Numbered from the stretch's first letter, positions 29,101-39,096 are shown. The stretch: DNA of 64,000 bases from Hymenobacter aerophilus DSM 13606 (GCF_000382225.1 NZ_KB907808.1:94091-158090), one strand, 5' to 3'. Translations and numbers: made by a program. The notes: a model not told the origin generated them from the sequence alone.

Positions 29101-31305
29101 CTACCGCACCGCTGCCACCGCCACCACAGTAGCTGCCGGCACCACGGCCCGCACGTGCGTGGCCGGCACCTGCTCCGGGGCCTGCACCACGCCGCGCGCG
29201 GGGGCGGCAATGTGGGGGGCAATCACGAGCGAAACGATGCTCATCAGCTTGATGAGAATGTTCATGCTGGGGCCGGAGGTGTCCTTGAACGGGTCGCCCA
29301 CCGTGTCGCCGGTGACGGAGGCCTTGTGGGCGTCGGAGCCCTTGTACTGCATCGTGCCGTCAATTAGCACGCCCTTCTCGAACGACTTCTTGGCATTGTC
29401 CCAGGCCCCGCCGGCGTTGCTCTGGAAGATGGCCATCAGCACCCCGCTCACGGTAACGCCGGCCAGCAGGCCGCCCAGCACTTCAGGCCCGAAGGTGAAA
29501 CCCACCAGCACCGGTACCACCAGGGCAATGGCGCCCGGCAGCATCATTTCGCGGATGGCGGCCTGGGTGGAAATGGCCACGCACTTCTCGTACTCGGGCC
29601 GGCCGGTGCCTTCCATAATGCCCGGAATCTCGCGGAACTGCCGCCGCACCTCCTGCACCATCGCCATGGCCGCCCGCCCCACAGCCGAAATGGCTAGGCC
29701 GGAGAAGATGAACGGAATCATGGCGCCCACGAACAGCCCGGCCAGCACCCGGGCGTTGCTGATGTCGATGCTTGTAATGTTGGCCGTGCCCATAAAGGCC
29801 GCAAACAAAGCCAGCGAGGTGAGGGCGGCCGAGGCAATGGCGAAGCCCTTGCCGGTGGCGGCGGTGGTGTTGCCCACGGCGTCCAGAATGTCGGTTCGCT
29901 CGCGTACTTCCTTGGGTAGCTCGCTCATTTCGGCAATGCCGCCGGCGTTGTCGGCAATGGGGCCGAACGCGTCGATGGCCAGCTGCATGGCGGTGGTGGC
30001 CATCATGCCGGCTGCGGCAATGGCCACGCCGTAGAGGCCGGCGCACTCGTAGCTGAGGATGATGCCGGCCGCCAGCACCAGAATCGGCAGCACCGTGCTT
30101 TCCATGCCCACCGACAGCCCCCCGATAACGGTGGTGGCGTGGCCCGTGGAGCTTTGCCGCACAATGCTCAGCACCGGCCGCCGGCCCATAGCCGTGTAGT
30201 ATTCGGTGATGATGCTCATCAACGTACCCACCACGAGGCCCACAATTACGGCCCAGAATACACTCATGGCGTTAAAGGTCACGCCGCGAATCACGAGGTC
30301 TTCGGTGGGCAGCATCCACTTGATAATGAAGAACGAGGCCACCGCCGAAATGGCCACCGACACGTAGTTGCCAAAGTTGAGGGCCGCCTGCACGTTGCCG
30401 CCCTCCTTCACCTTCACCAGCAAAATGCCCAGCAGCGAGGCCACGATGCCCATGCCGGCAATGACCATCGGCAGCAAAATGGGCGAGAGGCCCTGAAACT
30501 GGTCGCCGCGGGCAATTACCTCGCGGCCCAGCACCATGGTAGCCAGAATAGTGGCCACGTAGGAGCCGAACAGGTCGGCGCCCATGCCGGCCACGTCGCC
30601 CACGTTGTCGCCCACGTTGTCGGCAATGGTGGCGGGGTTGCGGGGGTCGTCCTCGGGGATGCCGGCTTCCACTTTGCCCACCAGGTCGGCGCCCACGTCG
30701 GCGGCTTTGGTGTAGATGCCGCCGCCCACGCGGGCAAACAGGGCAATGCTTTCGGCCCCCAGCGAGAAGCCCGTGAGCACCTCCAGGGCCGTTTCCATCT
30801 CGATGCCGTTGGCCGTGCCGCCCTTGCTTACCACGAACAGCTGGTAGAACACGATAAACAACGAGCCCAGCCCCATCACAGCCAGCCCCGCCACGCCCAT
30901 GCCCATCACCGAGCCGCCCGAAAACGACACGCTCAGGGCCTTGCTCAGGCTGGTGCGGGCGGCCTGGGCCGTGCGCACGTTGGCCTTGGTGGCAATCTTC
31001 ATCCCGATGTAGCCCGCCAGCGCCGAAAACACGGCCCCGATAATAAAGGCAATAACAATCACCGGGCTCGACTTCTCGCCAGTGCTGCCCAGGTAAAAGA
31101 GGAAAGCCGAGGCAATCAGGCCAAAAATGACCAGCACCCGGTACTCCGCTTTCAGAAAGGCAATGGCCCCATCGGCAATGTAGCCGGCAATGGTGCGCAT
31201 CCGCTCGTCGCCGGCATCCTGCCGGCTCACCCAGCCCGAGCGCACCCAGGTGTATAAAAGCGCAAAAAGGCCCAGCACGGGCACGGCGTAAAGTACAGGA
31301 GGCAT
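29101..31305 (-). CDS. hppA: Membrane-bound ion-pumping pyrophosphatase
   Basis: 734 residues, about 16 transmembrane helices. It hydrolyses pyrophosphate and pumps H+ or Na+ across the inner membrane. Substrate-site motifs are [11 protein letters not shown] and the [17 protein letters not shown] block. The sequence [10 protein letters not shown] has Ala where K+-independent enzymes carry Lys, so this is the K+-dependent class; whether Na+ or H+ is pumped cannot be settled by eye. The last 30 residues are a Val/Ala-rich extension. It is monocistronic, flanked by a palindromic repeat on each side. Confidence 0.97.
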   Translation of the reverse strand: MPPVLYAVPVLGLFALLYTWVRSGWVSRQDAGDERMRTIAGYIADGAIAFLKAEYRVLVIFGLIASAFLFYLGSTGEKSSPVIVIAFIIGAVFSALAGYIGMKIATKANVRTAQAARTSLSKALSVSFSGGSVMGMGVAGLAVMGLGSLFIVFYQLFVVSKGGTANGIEMETALEVLTGFSLGAESIALFARVGGGIYTKAADVGADLVGKVEAGIPEDDPRNPATIADNVGDNVGDVAGMGADLFGSYVATILATMVLGREVIARGDQFQGLSPILLPMVIAGMGIVASLLGILLVKVKEGGNVQAALNFGNYVSVAISAVASFFIIKWMLPTEDLVIRGVTFNAMSVFWAVIVGLVVGTLMSIITEYYTAMGRRPVLSIVRQSSTGHATTVIGGLSVGMESTVLPILVLAAGIILSYECAGLYGVAIAAAGMMATTAMQLAIDAFGPIADNAGGIAEMSELPKEVRERTDILDAVGNTTAATGKGFAIASAALTSLALFAAFMGTANITSIDISNARVLAGLFVGAMIPFIFSGLAISAVGRAAMAMVQEVRRQFREIPGIMEGTGRPEYEKCVAISTQAAIREMMLPGAIALVVPVLVGFTFGPEVLGGLLAGVTVSGVLMAIFQSNAGGAWDNAKKSFEKGVLIDGTMQYKGSDAHKASVTGDTVGDPFKDTSGPSMNILIKLMSIVSLVIAPHIAAPARGVVQAPEQVPATHVRAVVPAATVVAVAAVR

Positions 31306-31376
31306 AGGCAGTGGGAAGTGGGTTTGGTTGAGGAAGCGTTTAGGCGGGTAAAATAGAGTTTATTACCCAATTTGTC

Positions 31377-31568
31377 AGCTGTTAGCGGAGAGCTATTAGC
31401 TGTTAGCTAACTATCTGGCATTGTGACGTTCCGTATATCAAGCGACAAAAAAGGCCTTATCACGCCTGAACAGCCATTGTTGCGACTATTCGAGCGTGAT
31501 AAGGCCCTTTGCATTGCCCAAGATGACAGCACATCAAGCTGACAGCTAGCAGCTCTCAGCTAACAGCT
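31377..31568. repeat. Palindromic element with 32-bp AGCT-rich arms, copy B
   Basis: Left arm 31377-31408 and right arm 31537-31568 are reverse complements at 28 of 32 positions and match the arms of the 25513 copy. The centre contains the terminator of the peptidase gene. The right arm ends two bases before the peptidase stop. Confidence 0.88.
31447..31507 (-). terminator. Rho-independent terminator after the M42-like peptidase
   Basis: On the minus strand a stem of about 14 base pairs (GGGCCTTATCACGC and GCGTGATAAGGCC) with a 28-base loop is followed by TTTTTT. It lies inside the AGCT palindrome. Confidence 0.85.
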
Positions 31569-31570
31569 AA

Positions 31571-32485
31571 TCAAAGCTCCCGCATCAGCACCTGATACAG
31601 CGCCAGCATACTTTCAATGTCGCGCTTGTCCACGATTTCGTCGGGCGAATGCACATTGTCCTCGGGGGCACCCACGAAGCACCAGTCCCAGGGCTGGGCG
31701 CCGTGCTGCAGTTCTTTGGCATCGGAGCCCCCGCTGCCCTCCACTTCCAGCTGGTGCGCAATGCCCGAGGCCGCCGCAATCCGACGGATACGGTCGACGT
31801 AGGCGCGGCGCGGAATCAGCGAGTCGCGCAGGCTGATGGCTACACCCTGGCCGGGCTGCACGCCTTCGGTTACCCAGGTGATGTCGGAAATCAGGGCCTG
31901 GCGCACGCCGTAAGTTTCGTAGATGTACTTGGCCAGATAGGCCACCGAGCCGCCGCCGTGCTCCTCCCAGCAGGAGAAGGCCACAATGCCGTGCTCCAGC
32001 GTTTCGCACAGGCGCAGCGCGTTCCAGACGCCCAGGCGGTTGTCGAGGTAGCAGCTTTGCACGGTGGTGTCGGTTTCGCGGAAGTCGCAATAGAACGTCA
32101 GCTCCGTGCCCCGGTCCAGGTCGCGGTGGTAATCGTAGCTCAGCGCGCCGGTATCCTCATCGACCACCAGCGTGCAGTCAATCTTTCCCCGCGAGTCCTC
32201 CCCTACCAGTCGGTAGCCGGTTTCAGCCACCGGCCCGCCAATGCGTACCAGCTGCCGACCATAGCGAACCGTGAATCCAATACTATCGAGGTGCGCAAAC
32301 ACTGCCGTTTGAGGTCTACCAAATACCAGGATAATGCAATCCTGAAACTGTTCGCCGGTTAGCACCTCGGGGTGCATGCGCCACTGCGCCTGGTGTTGCT
32401 GCACGTAGCGCAGCACAAATTCTGTCAGGGCTGTTTCGTGGCCCGCAGGGGCCGGAATCTGACACATAGCACGTAAGAGCTCCAT
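31571..32485 (-). CDS. M42/M28-like metallopeptidase
   Basis: 304 residues from the ATG at 32485 (MELLRAMCQIPAPAGHE). Visible metal-site residues in order are HLD in VFAHLDSIGF, D in CYLDNRLG, EE in CWEEHGGG, D in LISDITWV and H in NVHSPDE. This is the layout of co-catalytic zinc aminopeptidases such as M42 glutamyl/deblocking aminopeptidases. No signal peptide is seen, so it is probably cytoplasmic and acts on peptides. An upstream GTG in frame would add 27 residues with no family support. Confidence 0.85.
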   Translation of the reverse strand: MELLRAMCQIPAPAGHETALTEFVLRYVQQHQAQWRMHPEVLTGEQFQDCIILVFGRPQTAVFAHLDSIGFTVRYGRQLVRIGGPVAETGYRLVGEDSRGKIDCTLVVDEDTGALSYDYHRDLDRGTELTFYCDFRETDTTVQSCYLDNRLGVWNALRLCETLEHGIVAFSCWEEHGGGSVAYLAKYIYETYGVRQALISDITWVTEGVQPGQGVAISLRDSLIPRRAYVDRIRRIAAASGIAHQLEVEGSGGSDAKELQHGAQPWDWCFVGAPEDNVHSPDEIVDKRDIESMLALYQVLMREL

Positions 32486-32596
32486 CGGCTGTATATTTTT
32501 TGTCCAAATTAGCGCTAAAAGTTCTAATTTAGCCTTCCGGTCGGGGAGCAGGGGTTTGGTTATCACTGCGGTCCGTCGCCGCGACTAGCCGAGCGT

Positions 32597-33913
32597 ATGC
32601 GTCAACTAATACCCCTATTTATTTTCCTGCTGCTACTGCTTCCCTGGGCTGCCCGCGCCCAGCAGCCCACCGCCCCGACGCCGCCCGAGCCACCTCGCCC
32701 GGAAGCCACGCGCGCGGAAACGATGCAGCCCGACCCCACCCGCCCCGACCTGCTGCCCGACTCGACGCGCCAAGTGAAGCTGGAAAACGTTGATGTAGCT
32801 CCGGCCGCCATCGATATTTCGGGCTGGCTGCTGCTCGATAAGGACATCCAGACCGAGCTGGAAGGGGCCGTGTACAACCTTTACAACTTCAAGTATGATA
32901 AGGCCGAGCGGCAGTTCCGGAGCCTGCGCCGCCGCTACCCTAGCCACCCGCTGCCCTATTTTCTGCTGGGCCTCAGCACCTGGTGGAAAATCGTGCCCAC
33001 CGGCATCCAGACCAAGCTCTACGACCGGCAGTTTTTTGCCTACATGGATACCACCATTACCAAGGCAGAAGCAATTTATAAGAGCGACAACCAGAACTAC
33101 GAGGCGGCGTTTTTCCTGGCCGCCGGCTACGGCTTCGATGCCCGCCTGCACGCCGAGCGCAGCGACTGGCGCAAAGCCACCGTCAGCGCCAAACGCTGCC
33201 TGGATTACCTCAACAAGAGCAAGGAGGCCAACGGGCTGAGCCCCGAATTCCTGTTCGGGCAGGCCCTGTTCAACTACTACGCCGTCTGGATTCCGGAAAA
33301 CTACCCGCTGCTCAAGCCCGTGCTGCTGTTCTTCCCGAAGGGCAACAAGCAGCTGGGCCTGCAGCAGCTGCGCAACGTAGCCGAAAACGGGTTCTACGTC
33401 GGCCCCGAGGCCCGCACCTACCTCATGCGCATCCTGCTCATCGAGGAAGACAAGCCTGCCGAAGCCCTGCCCACCGCCCGCTACCTGGCCACCACCTACC
33501 CCGATAACGCCTACTTTCAGCGCAACTACGCCAACGCCTGCTTCCGCGAAGGAGGCTACCGCGAGTGTGAGCGAATCAGCCGCGACATGCTCGACAAGCT
33601 CGGCCGCGGCCTGCCTGGTTATGAGGCCAACAGCGGCCGCTACGCCACCTACTTCTTGGCCTACTTCATGCAGCACAAGTATAAGGACCTGGCCAAGGCC
33701 CGCGACTATTACCAGCGCTGCATCGTATTTGCCGAGCAGAACGGCGAAACCAACTACGGCTTCTACGTGTTCGCCAACCTGGCCCTGGCCCGCCTAACCG
33801 CCGAAGCCAAGGACACCCGCGCCGCCCGCCGCTACTACACCGTCGTGCTGGAGAAATCCGACCGCAAGTCCGACCAGTACCGCGAGGCCCGGGAGTATCT
33901 GAAGATGAAGTAG
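32597..33913 (+). CDS. Exported TPR-like repeat protein
   Basis: 438 residues. A Sec signal peptide (about 1-21, ending ARAQQ) is followed by a Pro/Arg-rich low-complexity segment (22-58), then helical repeats from about 85 to the end with TPR-like spacing (YNFKYDKAERQFRSLRRRYP, and a late one near AKARDYYQRCIVFAEQ). No enzyme motif is visible. It is probably a periplasmic scaffold. It lies directly before the polysaccharide region, but nothing proves a link. Confidence 0.85.
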   Translation: MRQLIPLFIFLLLLLPWAARAQQPTAPTPPEPPRPEATRAETMQPDPTRPDLLPDSTRQVKLENVDVAPAAIDISGWLLLDKDIQTELEGAVYNLYNFKYDKAERQFRSLRRRYPSHPLPYFLLGLSTWWKIVPTGIQTKLYDRQFFAYMDTTITKAEAIYKSDNQNYEAAFFLAAGYGFDARLHAERSDWRKATVSAKRCLDYLNKSKEANGLSPEFLFGQALFNYYAVWIPENYPLLKPVLLFFPKGNKQLGLQQLRNVAENGFYVGPEARTYLMRILLIEEDKPAEALPTARYLATTYPDNAYFQRNYANACFREGGYRECERISRDMLDKLGRGLPGYEANSGRYATYFLAYFMQHKYKDLAKARDYYQRCIVFAEQNGETNYGFYVFANLALARLTAEAKDTRAARRYYTVVLEKSDRKSDQYREAREYLKMK

Positions 33914-34014
33914 TCGGCGGTAGTAGGAATTTAGTGGTCAAGCGCTGGTAAGGTCGGGATACCGTTCTTTGCAGTTCCTACCCGCTGGCCCGTCTAGATT
34001 GAATAGCTGTTCCT

Positions 34015-35385
34015 ATGGATTTAAAGGACCTCTTCCTGACCCCATTCTACCTGGCCTTATTTTACGGGTTGGCCTTTGCGGCGCGTAAGCGATTCACTAA
34101 TTCACTAACGAAGAAGTACTTTATCCCTGCGCTGACTGTCAAGTTTATCGGCGCTATTTCACTGGGGCTGATTTACCAATTCTATTATGGAGGTGGTGAT
34201 ACTTTTAACTATTATAAACACGTAAAAATCGTCTATCAGGCTTTTGTCGATTCGCCAGCTTTGGGCCTCAAGTTGATTTTTGGTCCGGCAACCTATGATC
34301 CGCTGACTGTAAAGTACACCGGCCAGATGTACTGGTTCAACTCCCCGACCGAATACTTTGTGGTTCGGGTAGCGTCGGCTTTTGCCGTCTTATGCTTTGG
34401 GACTTACAGTATTATCGGTCTGTGCTTCGCGCTGCTCAGCTTCTCGGGCATGTGGGCCATGTACCTCACCTTCCTGCGGGTATATCCACTGGCCTACAAG
34501 AAACTTGCTATTGCTGTATTCTTTCTACCCTCGGTCTTCTTCTGGGGGTCTGGCCTGGGGAAAGACTCGCTTTGCATGGGAGCATTGGGCTGGGTATTTT
34601 ACGGCTTTTACCACGCGCTTATCGTGCGTCGAAATATTCCCACAGCGCTTGTTATGGGCGGAATAGGATTGTATATCCTTATTTCTGTGAAGGTCTACAT
34701 ACTACTATCTTTTCTACCACCGGCGCTGCTGTGGGTGTTCAATGAAAACAACCAACGAATCAAAAACGCTTCGGTACGCCTGCTCCTTAAACCTTTCTTC
34801 CTACTTTTTGGCCTAGCCGCTGCATATTTTGGCGCTACCAACCTGACAGCTGGAGACGAGCGTTTTGACGTAGAGAATATCGGGGAGCGTAGTCGAATCA
34901 CGCAGGAGTACCTAACCGAATATGTAGCCAGCGGTTCGGTATACCAAATCGGAGAGCTTGATGGTTCGCTAGGCTCTATTGTCAAAGTAGCCCCGCAGGC
35001 CGTGTTCGTGTCGCTGTTTCGCCCCTTCTTGTTCGAGGTGCGCAACCCGGTGATGCTGTTATCAGCTCTGGAGGCTACGCTGTTTATCTGGCTTACCGTG
35101 AGCCTGTTTTATCGCACGGGCCTGTTTAAGGGGCTGGCCCTGGTCGGTCGTACGCCGGTGCTGCTATTCAGCTTTCTGTTCACCATCATTTTCGCCATTG
35201 GCGTGGGCGTCAATAGCGGCAACTTCGGGACGCTGGTGCGCTACAAAATACCGCTGATGCCCTTTTATCTGGCGGCTTTGTATATCATGCAGTCTATTGC
35301 TCAGGCTCAGCGCCAGCCTAAATCCACTACCAGAGTTCAGCTAAACAGGTCCAGAAAGTTGGATTCGTTGGCCGTCACGGAATAG
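34015..35385 (+). CDS. Polytopic membrane protein of the polysaccharide locus
   Basis: 456 residues with about ten hydrophobic segments. I cannot assign a family with certainty. Notable are GGGDTFNYYKH after the second helix and FFWGSGLGKDSLCMG near 180, both placed like loops of membrane glycan polymerases or GT-C-like enzymes. It may be the missing Wzy-type polymerase of the locus. Its 3' end overlaps the convergent glycosyltransferase gene by 49 bases. Base composition falls from here onward relative to the housekeeping part. Confidence 0.75.
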   Translation: MDLKDLFLTPFYLALFYGLAFAARKRFTNSLTKKYFIPALTVKFIGAISLGLIYQFYYGGGDTFNYYKHVKIVYQAFVDSPALGLKLIFGPATYDPLTVKYTGQMYWFNSPTEYFVVRVASAFAVLCFGTYSIIGLCFALLSFSGMWAMYLTFLRVYPLAYKKLAIAVFFLPSVFFWGSGLGKDSLCMGALGWVFYGFYHALIVRRNIPTALVMGGIGLYILISVKVYILLSFLPPALLWVFNENNQRIKNASVRLLLKPFFLLFGLAAAYFGATNLTAGDERFDVENIGERSRITQEYLTEYVASGSVYQIGELDGSLGSIVKVAPQAVFVSLFRPFLFEVRNPVMLLSALEATLFIWLTVSLFYRTGLFKGLALVGRTPVLLFSFLFTIIFAIGVGVNSGNFGTLVRYKIPLMPFYLAALYIMQSIAQAQRQPKSTTRVQLNRSRKLDSLAVTE

Positions 35386-36404
35386 CGCTGTTGCACTGTC
35401 TGACGAGCCGCCTGCCCCATGCGGGTACGTAGCGCGGGGTCGAGTAGCAGGCGCCGCAGGGCAGCCTCCCATTCGGCGGGCGAAGCACAGATATTGCCAT
35501 TTACGCCATCAGTTACCACCTCGGTGTTCATCCCAACCGGCGAAACCAAGGCGGGCTCGCCCAGCGCCATGTACTGCAGGGCTTTGAACGCACACTTGCC
35601 TTGCGCCCACTTATCGTCCTCTAGTGGCATCAGTCCCACATGGAAGGCCAGCAAATCGGCAATTTCGGTTTCCTTACGCCAGGGCTGGTACACTAGGCTG
35701 CGCAGGGGCAATTCGGGCGGCTGATTGGAAATCACCCGGAACTCGAAGTCGAATTCCTGCTCCAGCTTAGCCAGCACTGGCACTACCTGCTGAATGTATT
35801 TGAGCGTGGAGTGCGTACCCGTCCAGCCTATAACCAGCCGGCCCGGAGCAGCTTGGTCGCGTACCTGATTGTGCAGGTGCTCGGTGTCGATGGTAGTAGG
35901 ATTGATTACGGCCCGTGGGTTGAACTGCCGGGCATAATCGCGCAGGTAGGCATTGCCGCAACTCACTTTGTAGGCCCAACGGCAGACGCTGTCCACCTTG
36001 TGATGCCACTTGATGCCCGCCACGATTTTATTGGCAGCCGATGTGTTGGGAATCCAGATAGCGTCGTCGAAATCATAAATGATTTTCTTTTTCCACACCC
36101 TAGCCAGCAGCCACTCGAATATAGGTGGCCCGATAGGCGAGGCTTCGCGGTGAATAAAAACATAGTCGTACCGATGCGCCGTCAGCAGCTGGACCATACG
36201 CCGCACAAAACCGCCTAGGATGCCTAGTGCCTTGCGCACTTGGTGACCGGGCAGGTAAAGAATGCGCCAGGTGGCTTCCGAAATAAACGGCGCCACCTGG
36301 TAGTAATGGCCAGCGGCCGTCAGGGTTCCGAAGTATTGCTCGAACCGGAACCGTTGCGATGGCGCCTTGCCTGTAGGGTAAGGGACCAGAAAAAGAATCT
36401 GCAT
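35337..36404 (-). CDS. Glycosyltransferase (GT-B fold, GT4-like)
   Basis: 355 residues. The N-terminal half has PYPTGKAPSQRFRFEQY and IIYDFDDAIWIPN; the donor-binding half has GWTGTHSTLKYI and the conserved E-rich loop GLMPLEDDKWAQGKCAFKALQYMALGEPALVSPVG. It transfers a sugar from a nucleotide donor to a growing glycan at the inner membrane; donor and acceptor are unknown. It is convergent with the membrane protein and divergent from the WecE-like gene. Confidence 0.9.
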   Translation of the reverse strand: MQILFLVPYPTGKAPSQRFRFEQYFGTLTAAGHYYQVAPFISEATWRILYLPGHQVRKALGILGGFVRRMVQLLTAHRYDYVFIHREASPIGPPIFEWLLARVWKKKIIYDFDDAIWIPNTSAANKIVAGIKWHHKVDSVCRWAYKVSCGNAYLRDYARQFNPRAVINPTTIDTEHLHNQVRDQAAPGRLVIGWTGTHSTLKYIQQVVPVLAKLEQEFDFEFRVISNQPPELPLRSLVYQPWRKETEIADLLAFHVGLMPLEDDKWAQGKCAFKALQYMALGEPALVSPVGMNTEVVTDGVNGNICASPAEWEAALRRLLLDPALRTRMGQAARQTVQQRYSVTANESNFLDLFS

Positions 36405-36521
36405 ATGTAACTATAAACTCCGGGCGGAAGCGCAAACCGGTAGTATAGAACAAAGGTAATGCGGTTGGCCCCGATGCATTAGCCAGTCGCGCAGCTTACG
36501 CTTCGGCACCGACTGGACTGG

Positions 36522-36529
36522 TATCTTTG
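36522..36529 (+). promoter_or_regulatory. Candidate -7 box TATCTTTG for the WecE-like gene
   Basis: Perfect TAnnTTTG match with its last base 19 bases before the ATG at 36549. The expected leader is about 15 bases. No clear -33 element is seen. Confidence 0.55.
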
Positions 36530-36548
36530 ATTTTGCGCCCTTGCTCCC

Positions 36549-37724
36549 ATGCTCCCTTCTCCCCCGCCTGCTGATTTCATTCCCTTCAACCGCCCCCACT
36601 TAGCCGGGCCGGAGCTCGAATATATCCGGCAGGCGGCCGCCGCAGGAAAGCTCTCGGGCAACGGCGAATTCACCCGGCGCTGCCAGCAGTTTTTCGAGCA
36701 GCAGTACGGCATTGCGAAGGCTTTGCTCACAACCAGTGGCACTGCGGCGCTGGAAATGGCCGCCCTGTTACTCGATATCCAGCCCGGCGACGAGGTTATT
36801 GTGCCCAGCTATACGTTTACTTCCACGGCCAACGCTTTCGTGTTGCGCGGGGCCCGCATCGTGTTTGCCGACAGTTGCCCCGATCATCCCAATCTGGATG
36901 TTGCGCAGCTTGAAGCCCTCATCACGCCGCGCACCCGCGCTATTGTACCGGTGCACTATGGCGGCCAGGCCTGCGATATGGCAGCCCTGCTGGCACTGGC
37001 CGAGCGCCACAATTTGTGGGTGGTCGAAGACGCCGCTCAGGCCATTGAAGCCAGCTACCAGGGCCGCCCTCTGGGTACCTTCGGCCATCTGGCTGCTTTC
37101 TCCTTCCATGAAACCAAGAACCTGAGTGCGGGTGAAGGAGGCCTGCTGGCCGTCAACGACCCACGGCTGGCCGCCCGCGCTGAAATCATCTGGGAAAAGG
37201 GCACCAACCGCGCCGCCTTTGCCCGGGGCGAAGCAGCGCGCTACGAATGGGTCGACGTGGGGTCCTCCTTCCTGCCCTCCGAACTGAACGCCGCCTATCT
37301 ATGGGCGCAGCTGGAGTCCCGTAAGATCATCCAGCAGCGGCGGCAGCAGCTCTGGGAGCGGTACGCCGCCGCACTCGGTCCGCTAGCTGCTGCCGGGACT
37401 TTCCAACTGTTGCCTGCCCCCCCCATTGGCACTCAGCCCAACTGGCACCTGTTCGCCCTGTGCTGCTCATCCAGAACCGAGCGCGACGCCCTGCTGGCCT
37501 ACCTGCTGCGTCACCACATTCTGGCCGTGTTCCACTACCTCCCCCTGCACACCAGCCCCTACTACGCGCCCCGGCACGATGGCCGTTTGCTTCCCAACGC
37601 CGACCGGTTCGGCCAGACGCTGGTTCGTCTGCCGCTCTATCACGATTTGCAATTTGAGCAGCAGGACCGGATAATTGGATCTATCGAAAAGTTTTATAAG
37701 CGAAAGTCACATCACACGTTGTAG
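36549..37724 (+). CDS. wecE: DegT/DnrJ/EryC1 sugar aminotransferase, WecE-like
   Basis: 391 residues. A PLP-dependent enzyme expected to make dTDP-4-amino-4,6-dideoxygalactose from the 4-keto sugar. Evidence: N-terminal FNRPHLAGPELEYI, TSGTAALEMAALLL, PSYTFTSTANAFVLRGA, EDAAQAI and the PLP lysine in SFHETKNLSAGEGG, the form seen in RffA/WecE. Its stop codon lies within the first bases of a palindromic repeat (37721 on), so the last residues may have been altered by that repeat. Confidence 0.9.
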   Translation: MLPSPPPADFIPFNRPHLAGPELEYIRQAAAAGKLSGNGEFTRRCQQFFEQQYGIAKALLTTSGTAALEMAALLLDIQPGDEVIVPSYTFTSTANAFVLRGARIVFADSCPDHPNLDVAQLEALITPRTRAIVPVHYGGQACDMAALLALAERHNLWVVEDAAQAIEASYQGRPLGTFGHLAAFSFHETKNLSAGEGGLLAVNDPRLAARAEIIWEKGTNRAAFARGEAARYEWVDVGSSFLPSELNAAYLWAQLESRKIIQQRRQQLWERYAAALGPLAAAGTFQLLPAPPIGTQPNWHLFALCCSSRTERDALLAYLLRHHILAVFHYLPLHTSPYYAPRHDGRLLPNADRFGQTLVRLPLYHDLQFEQQDRIIGSIEKFYKRKSHHTL

Positions 37725-37828
37725 GGTGCGGAGATTGCCCCCGCCCACCGTTTAACGAATCCAGCAACTGTCGCCCAACAACGGGCGGGGACAACCGAAG
37801 GACAGCGAAGCTAAGCTCCGCACCCTAC
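37721..37828. repeat. Palindromic element, GTAGGGTGCGGAG family
   Basis: Outer 13-base arms GTAGGGTGCGGAG (37721-37733) and CTCCGCACCCTAC (37816-37828) are exact mirror copies, with inner C-rich and G-rich arms (GCCCCCGCCC and GGGCGGGG). It provides the stop codon of the WecE-like gene. Confidence 0.85.
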
Positions 37829-37914
37829 ACCGCGTCAGCAGCCCGCTTAACGACCGACCGGCATAACAGCAGGCACGTAGAGTCTGCCACCTGGCCGCTG
37901 GACGCCCCGCTCCC

Positions 37915-39042
37915 CTACTCCGCCAGCACCGCCGCGTACAGCTTCCCCAACTGCTCATACGTGGCCTCGGCCCGAAACTTATGGCGCACGAACTCCCGGC
38001 CCGCAGCGGCAAACTTACGGCGCAGCTCCGGGTCGGCACCTAGTGCCAACAGCGCCTGGGTCATGGCCGGCACGTCCCGGTTAGGCACTAAAATCCCCGA
38101 ACGGCCGGACTCGAATAACTCAGCCGGCCCTCCGCAGTCGGTAGCAATTAATGGGGTTCCGAAGTAGAGTGCGTCGAGGCAGGTAAGCGAAAAGGATTCC
38201 GATTCGGAAAAATTCAGCACAATATCGGCCTGTTTGATGGCGGCCTCTACATCCTGCACGAAGCTGCCAAAGGTCACGACCTGCGCTAAGCCGGCCGCCG
38301 ACACCGCAGCTTCGAGCTGCCGCCGGTAGGCCCGGTTTTTCTCCAGCCCCATGTCGCCACCCGCGAAGTGCAGGCGAAGGTTGGGCTGCTGCGCGTAAGC
38401 CGCTTTAAATGCTTCCACGGCGAAGTTCTGCCCCTTGCCCATAATGTAGTTGCCCAGAAACAAGGCTCGTACGGTACCATCAGGGCGGGCCGTCAGGTCA
38501 GTCGGTGGGTACTTCTCACCCTCCGGAACCGGATCGAAAACGACCTGCACCTGGGGCAGTGGCCGGAAATACGAGTATACGGCCTCCGACACGCAGACCA
38601 CTCGTTGGGCCAGGTGCTCAGCTACCCAGCGCCAGGTACGGGCCAAGGGCTGCATTTGGGTATGGGGCAGGAACCGCACGTGCGTTATCAGAGGCCGCCC
38701 GGTGAGGAGCCGCGCTACTACGCCCGTCAGGTTGTAAAAGTCGTTCATGTGCACGGCCGCCGCCCGCTCCCGGCGCACCAGCGTGGCCAGCCGCCAGCCG
38801 TTGAGCAGCAGCATGGGTCCGTAGAGTAGCAAGCTGCGCACCCGCTTGCTGATTTCCACGAAGGGCAGTTGGTGCACCCGGTAACCGGCCGCTTCCAGCA
38901 CCCCCCGCCCCTTGCTGCCGCTGGGCAGCACGTACACAAACTCGTATCGGTCGCGCAGCTGGTCGGTAGCGTTGCGCATAGCTATTAACCCACCTGTTAC
39001 AGCTGAAGCATTATCGACGATGATAATTTTTGGCTTTTTCAA
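37915..39042 (-). CDS. Glycosyltransferase family 4 protein
   Basis: 375 residues, GT-B fold. N-terminal KPKIIIVDNASAVTGGLIAM; the donor site has LFLGNYIMGKGQNFAVEAF and the ExxxxxxxE motif in SESESFSLTCLDALYFGTPLIATDCGGPAEL. The first codon is TTG; a TGA lies four codons upstream and no ATG is in frame, so TTG is the likely start. It assembles polysaccharide repeat units. The acceptor is unknown. Confidence 0.93.
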   Translation of the reverse strand: MKKPKIIIVDNASAVTGGLIAMRNATDQLRDRYEFVYVLPSGSKGRGVLEAAGYRVHQLPFVEISKRVRSLLLYGPMLLLNGWRLATLVRRERAAAVHMNDFYNLTGVVARLLTGRPLITHVRFLPHTQMQPLARTWRWVAEHLAQRVVCVSEAVYSYFRPLPQVQVVFDPVPEGEKYPPTDLTARPDGTVRALFLGNYIMGKGQNFAVEAFKAAYAQQPNLRLHFAGGDMGLEKNRAYRRQLEAAVSAAGLAQVVTFGSFVQDVEAAIKQADIVLNFSESESFSLTCLDALYFGTPLIATDCGGPAELFESGRSGILVPNRDVPAMTQALLALGADPELRRKFAAAGREFVRHKFRAEATYEQLGKLYAAVLAE

Positions 39043-39062
39043 ATTCGACTTTCATATAATAC

Positions 39063-39095
39063 AGAGGCCTCCGCTTTTTGTAAACGGAGGCCTCT
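39063..39095. terminator. Hairpin between GT4 and oxygenase genes
   Basis: An 11-base-pair perfect stem AGAGGCCTCCG / CGGAGGCCTCT with an 11-base loop. The T-rich side is on the plus strand, although the gene that ends here (39097) is on the minus strand, so termination for the oxygenase gene would be T-poor. It may be bidirectional. Confidence 0.65.
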
Positions 39096-39096
39096 T

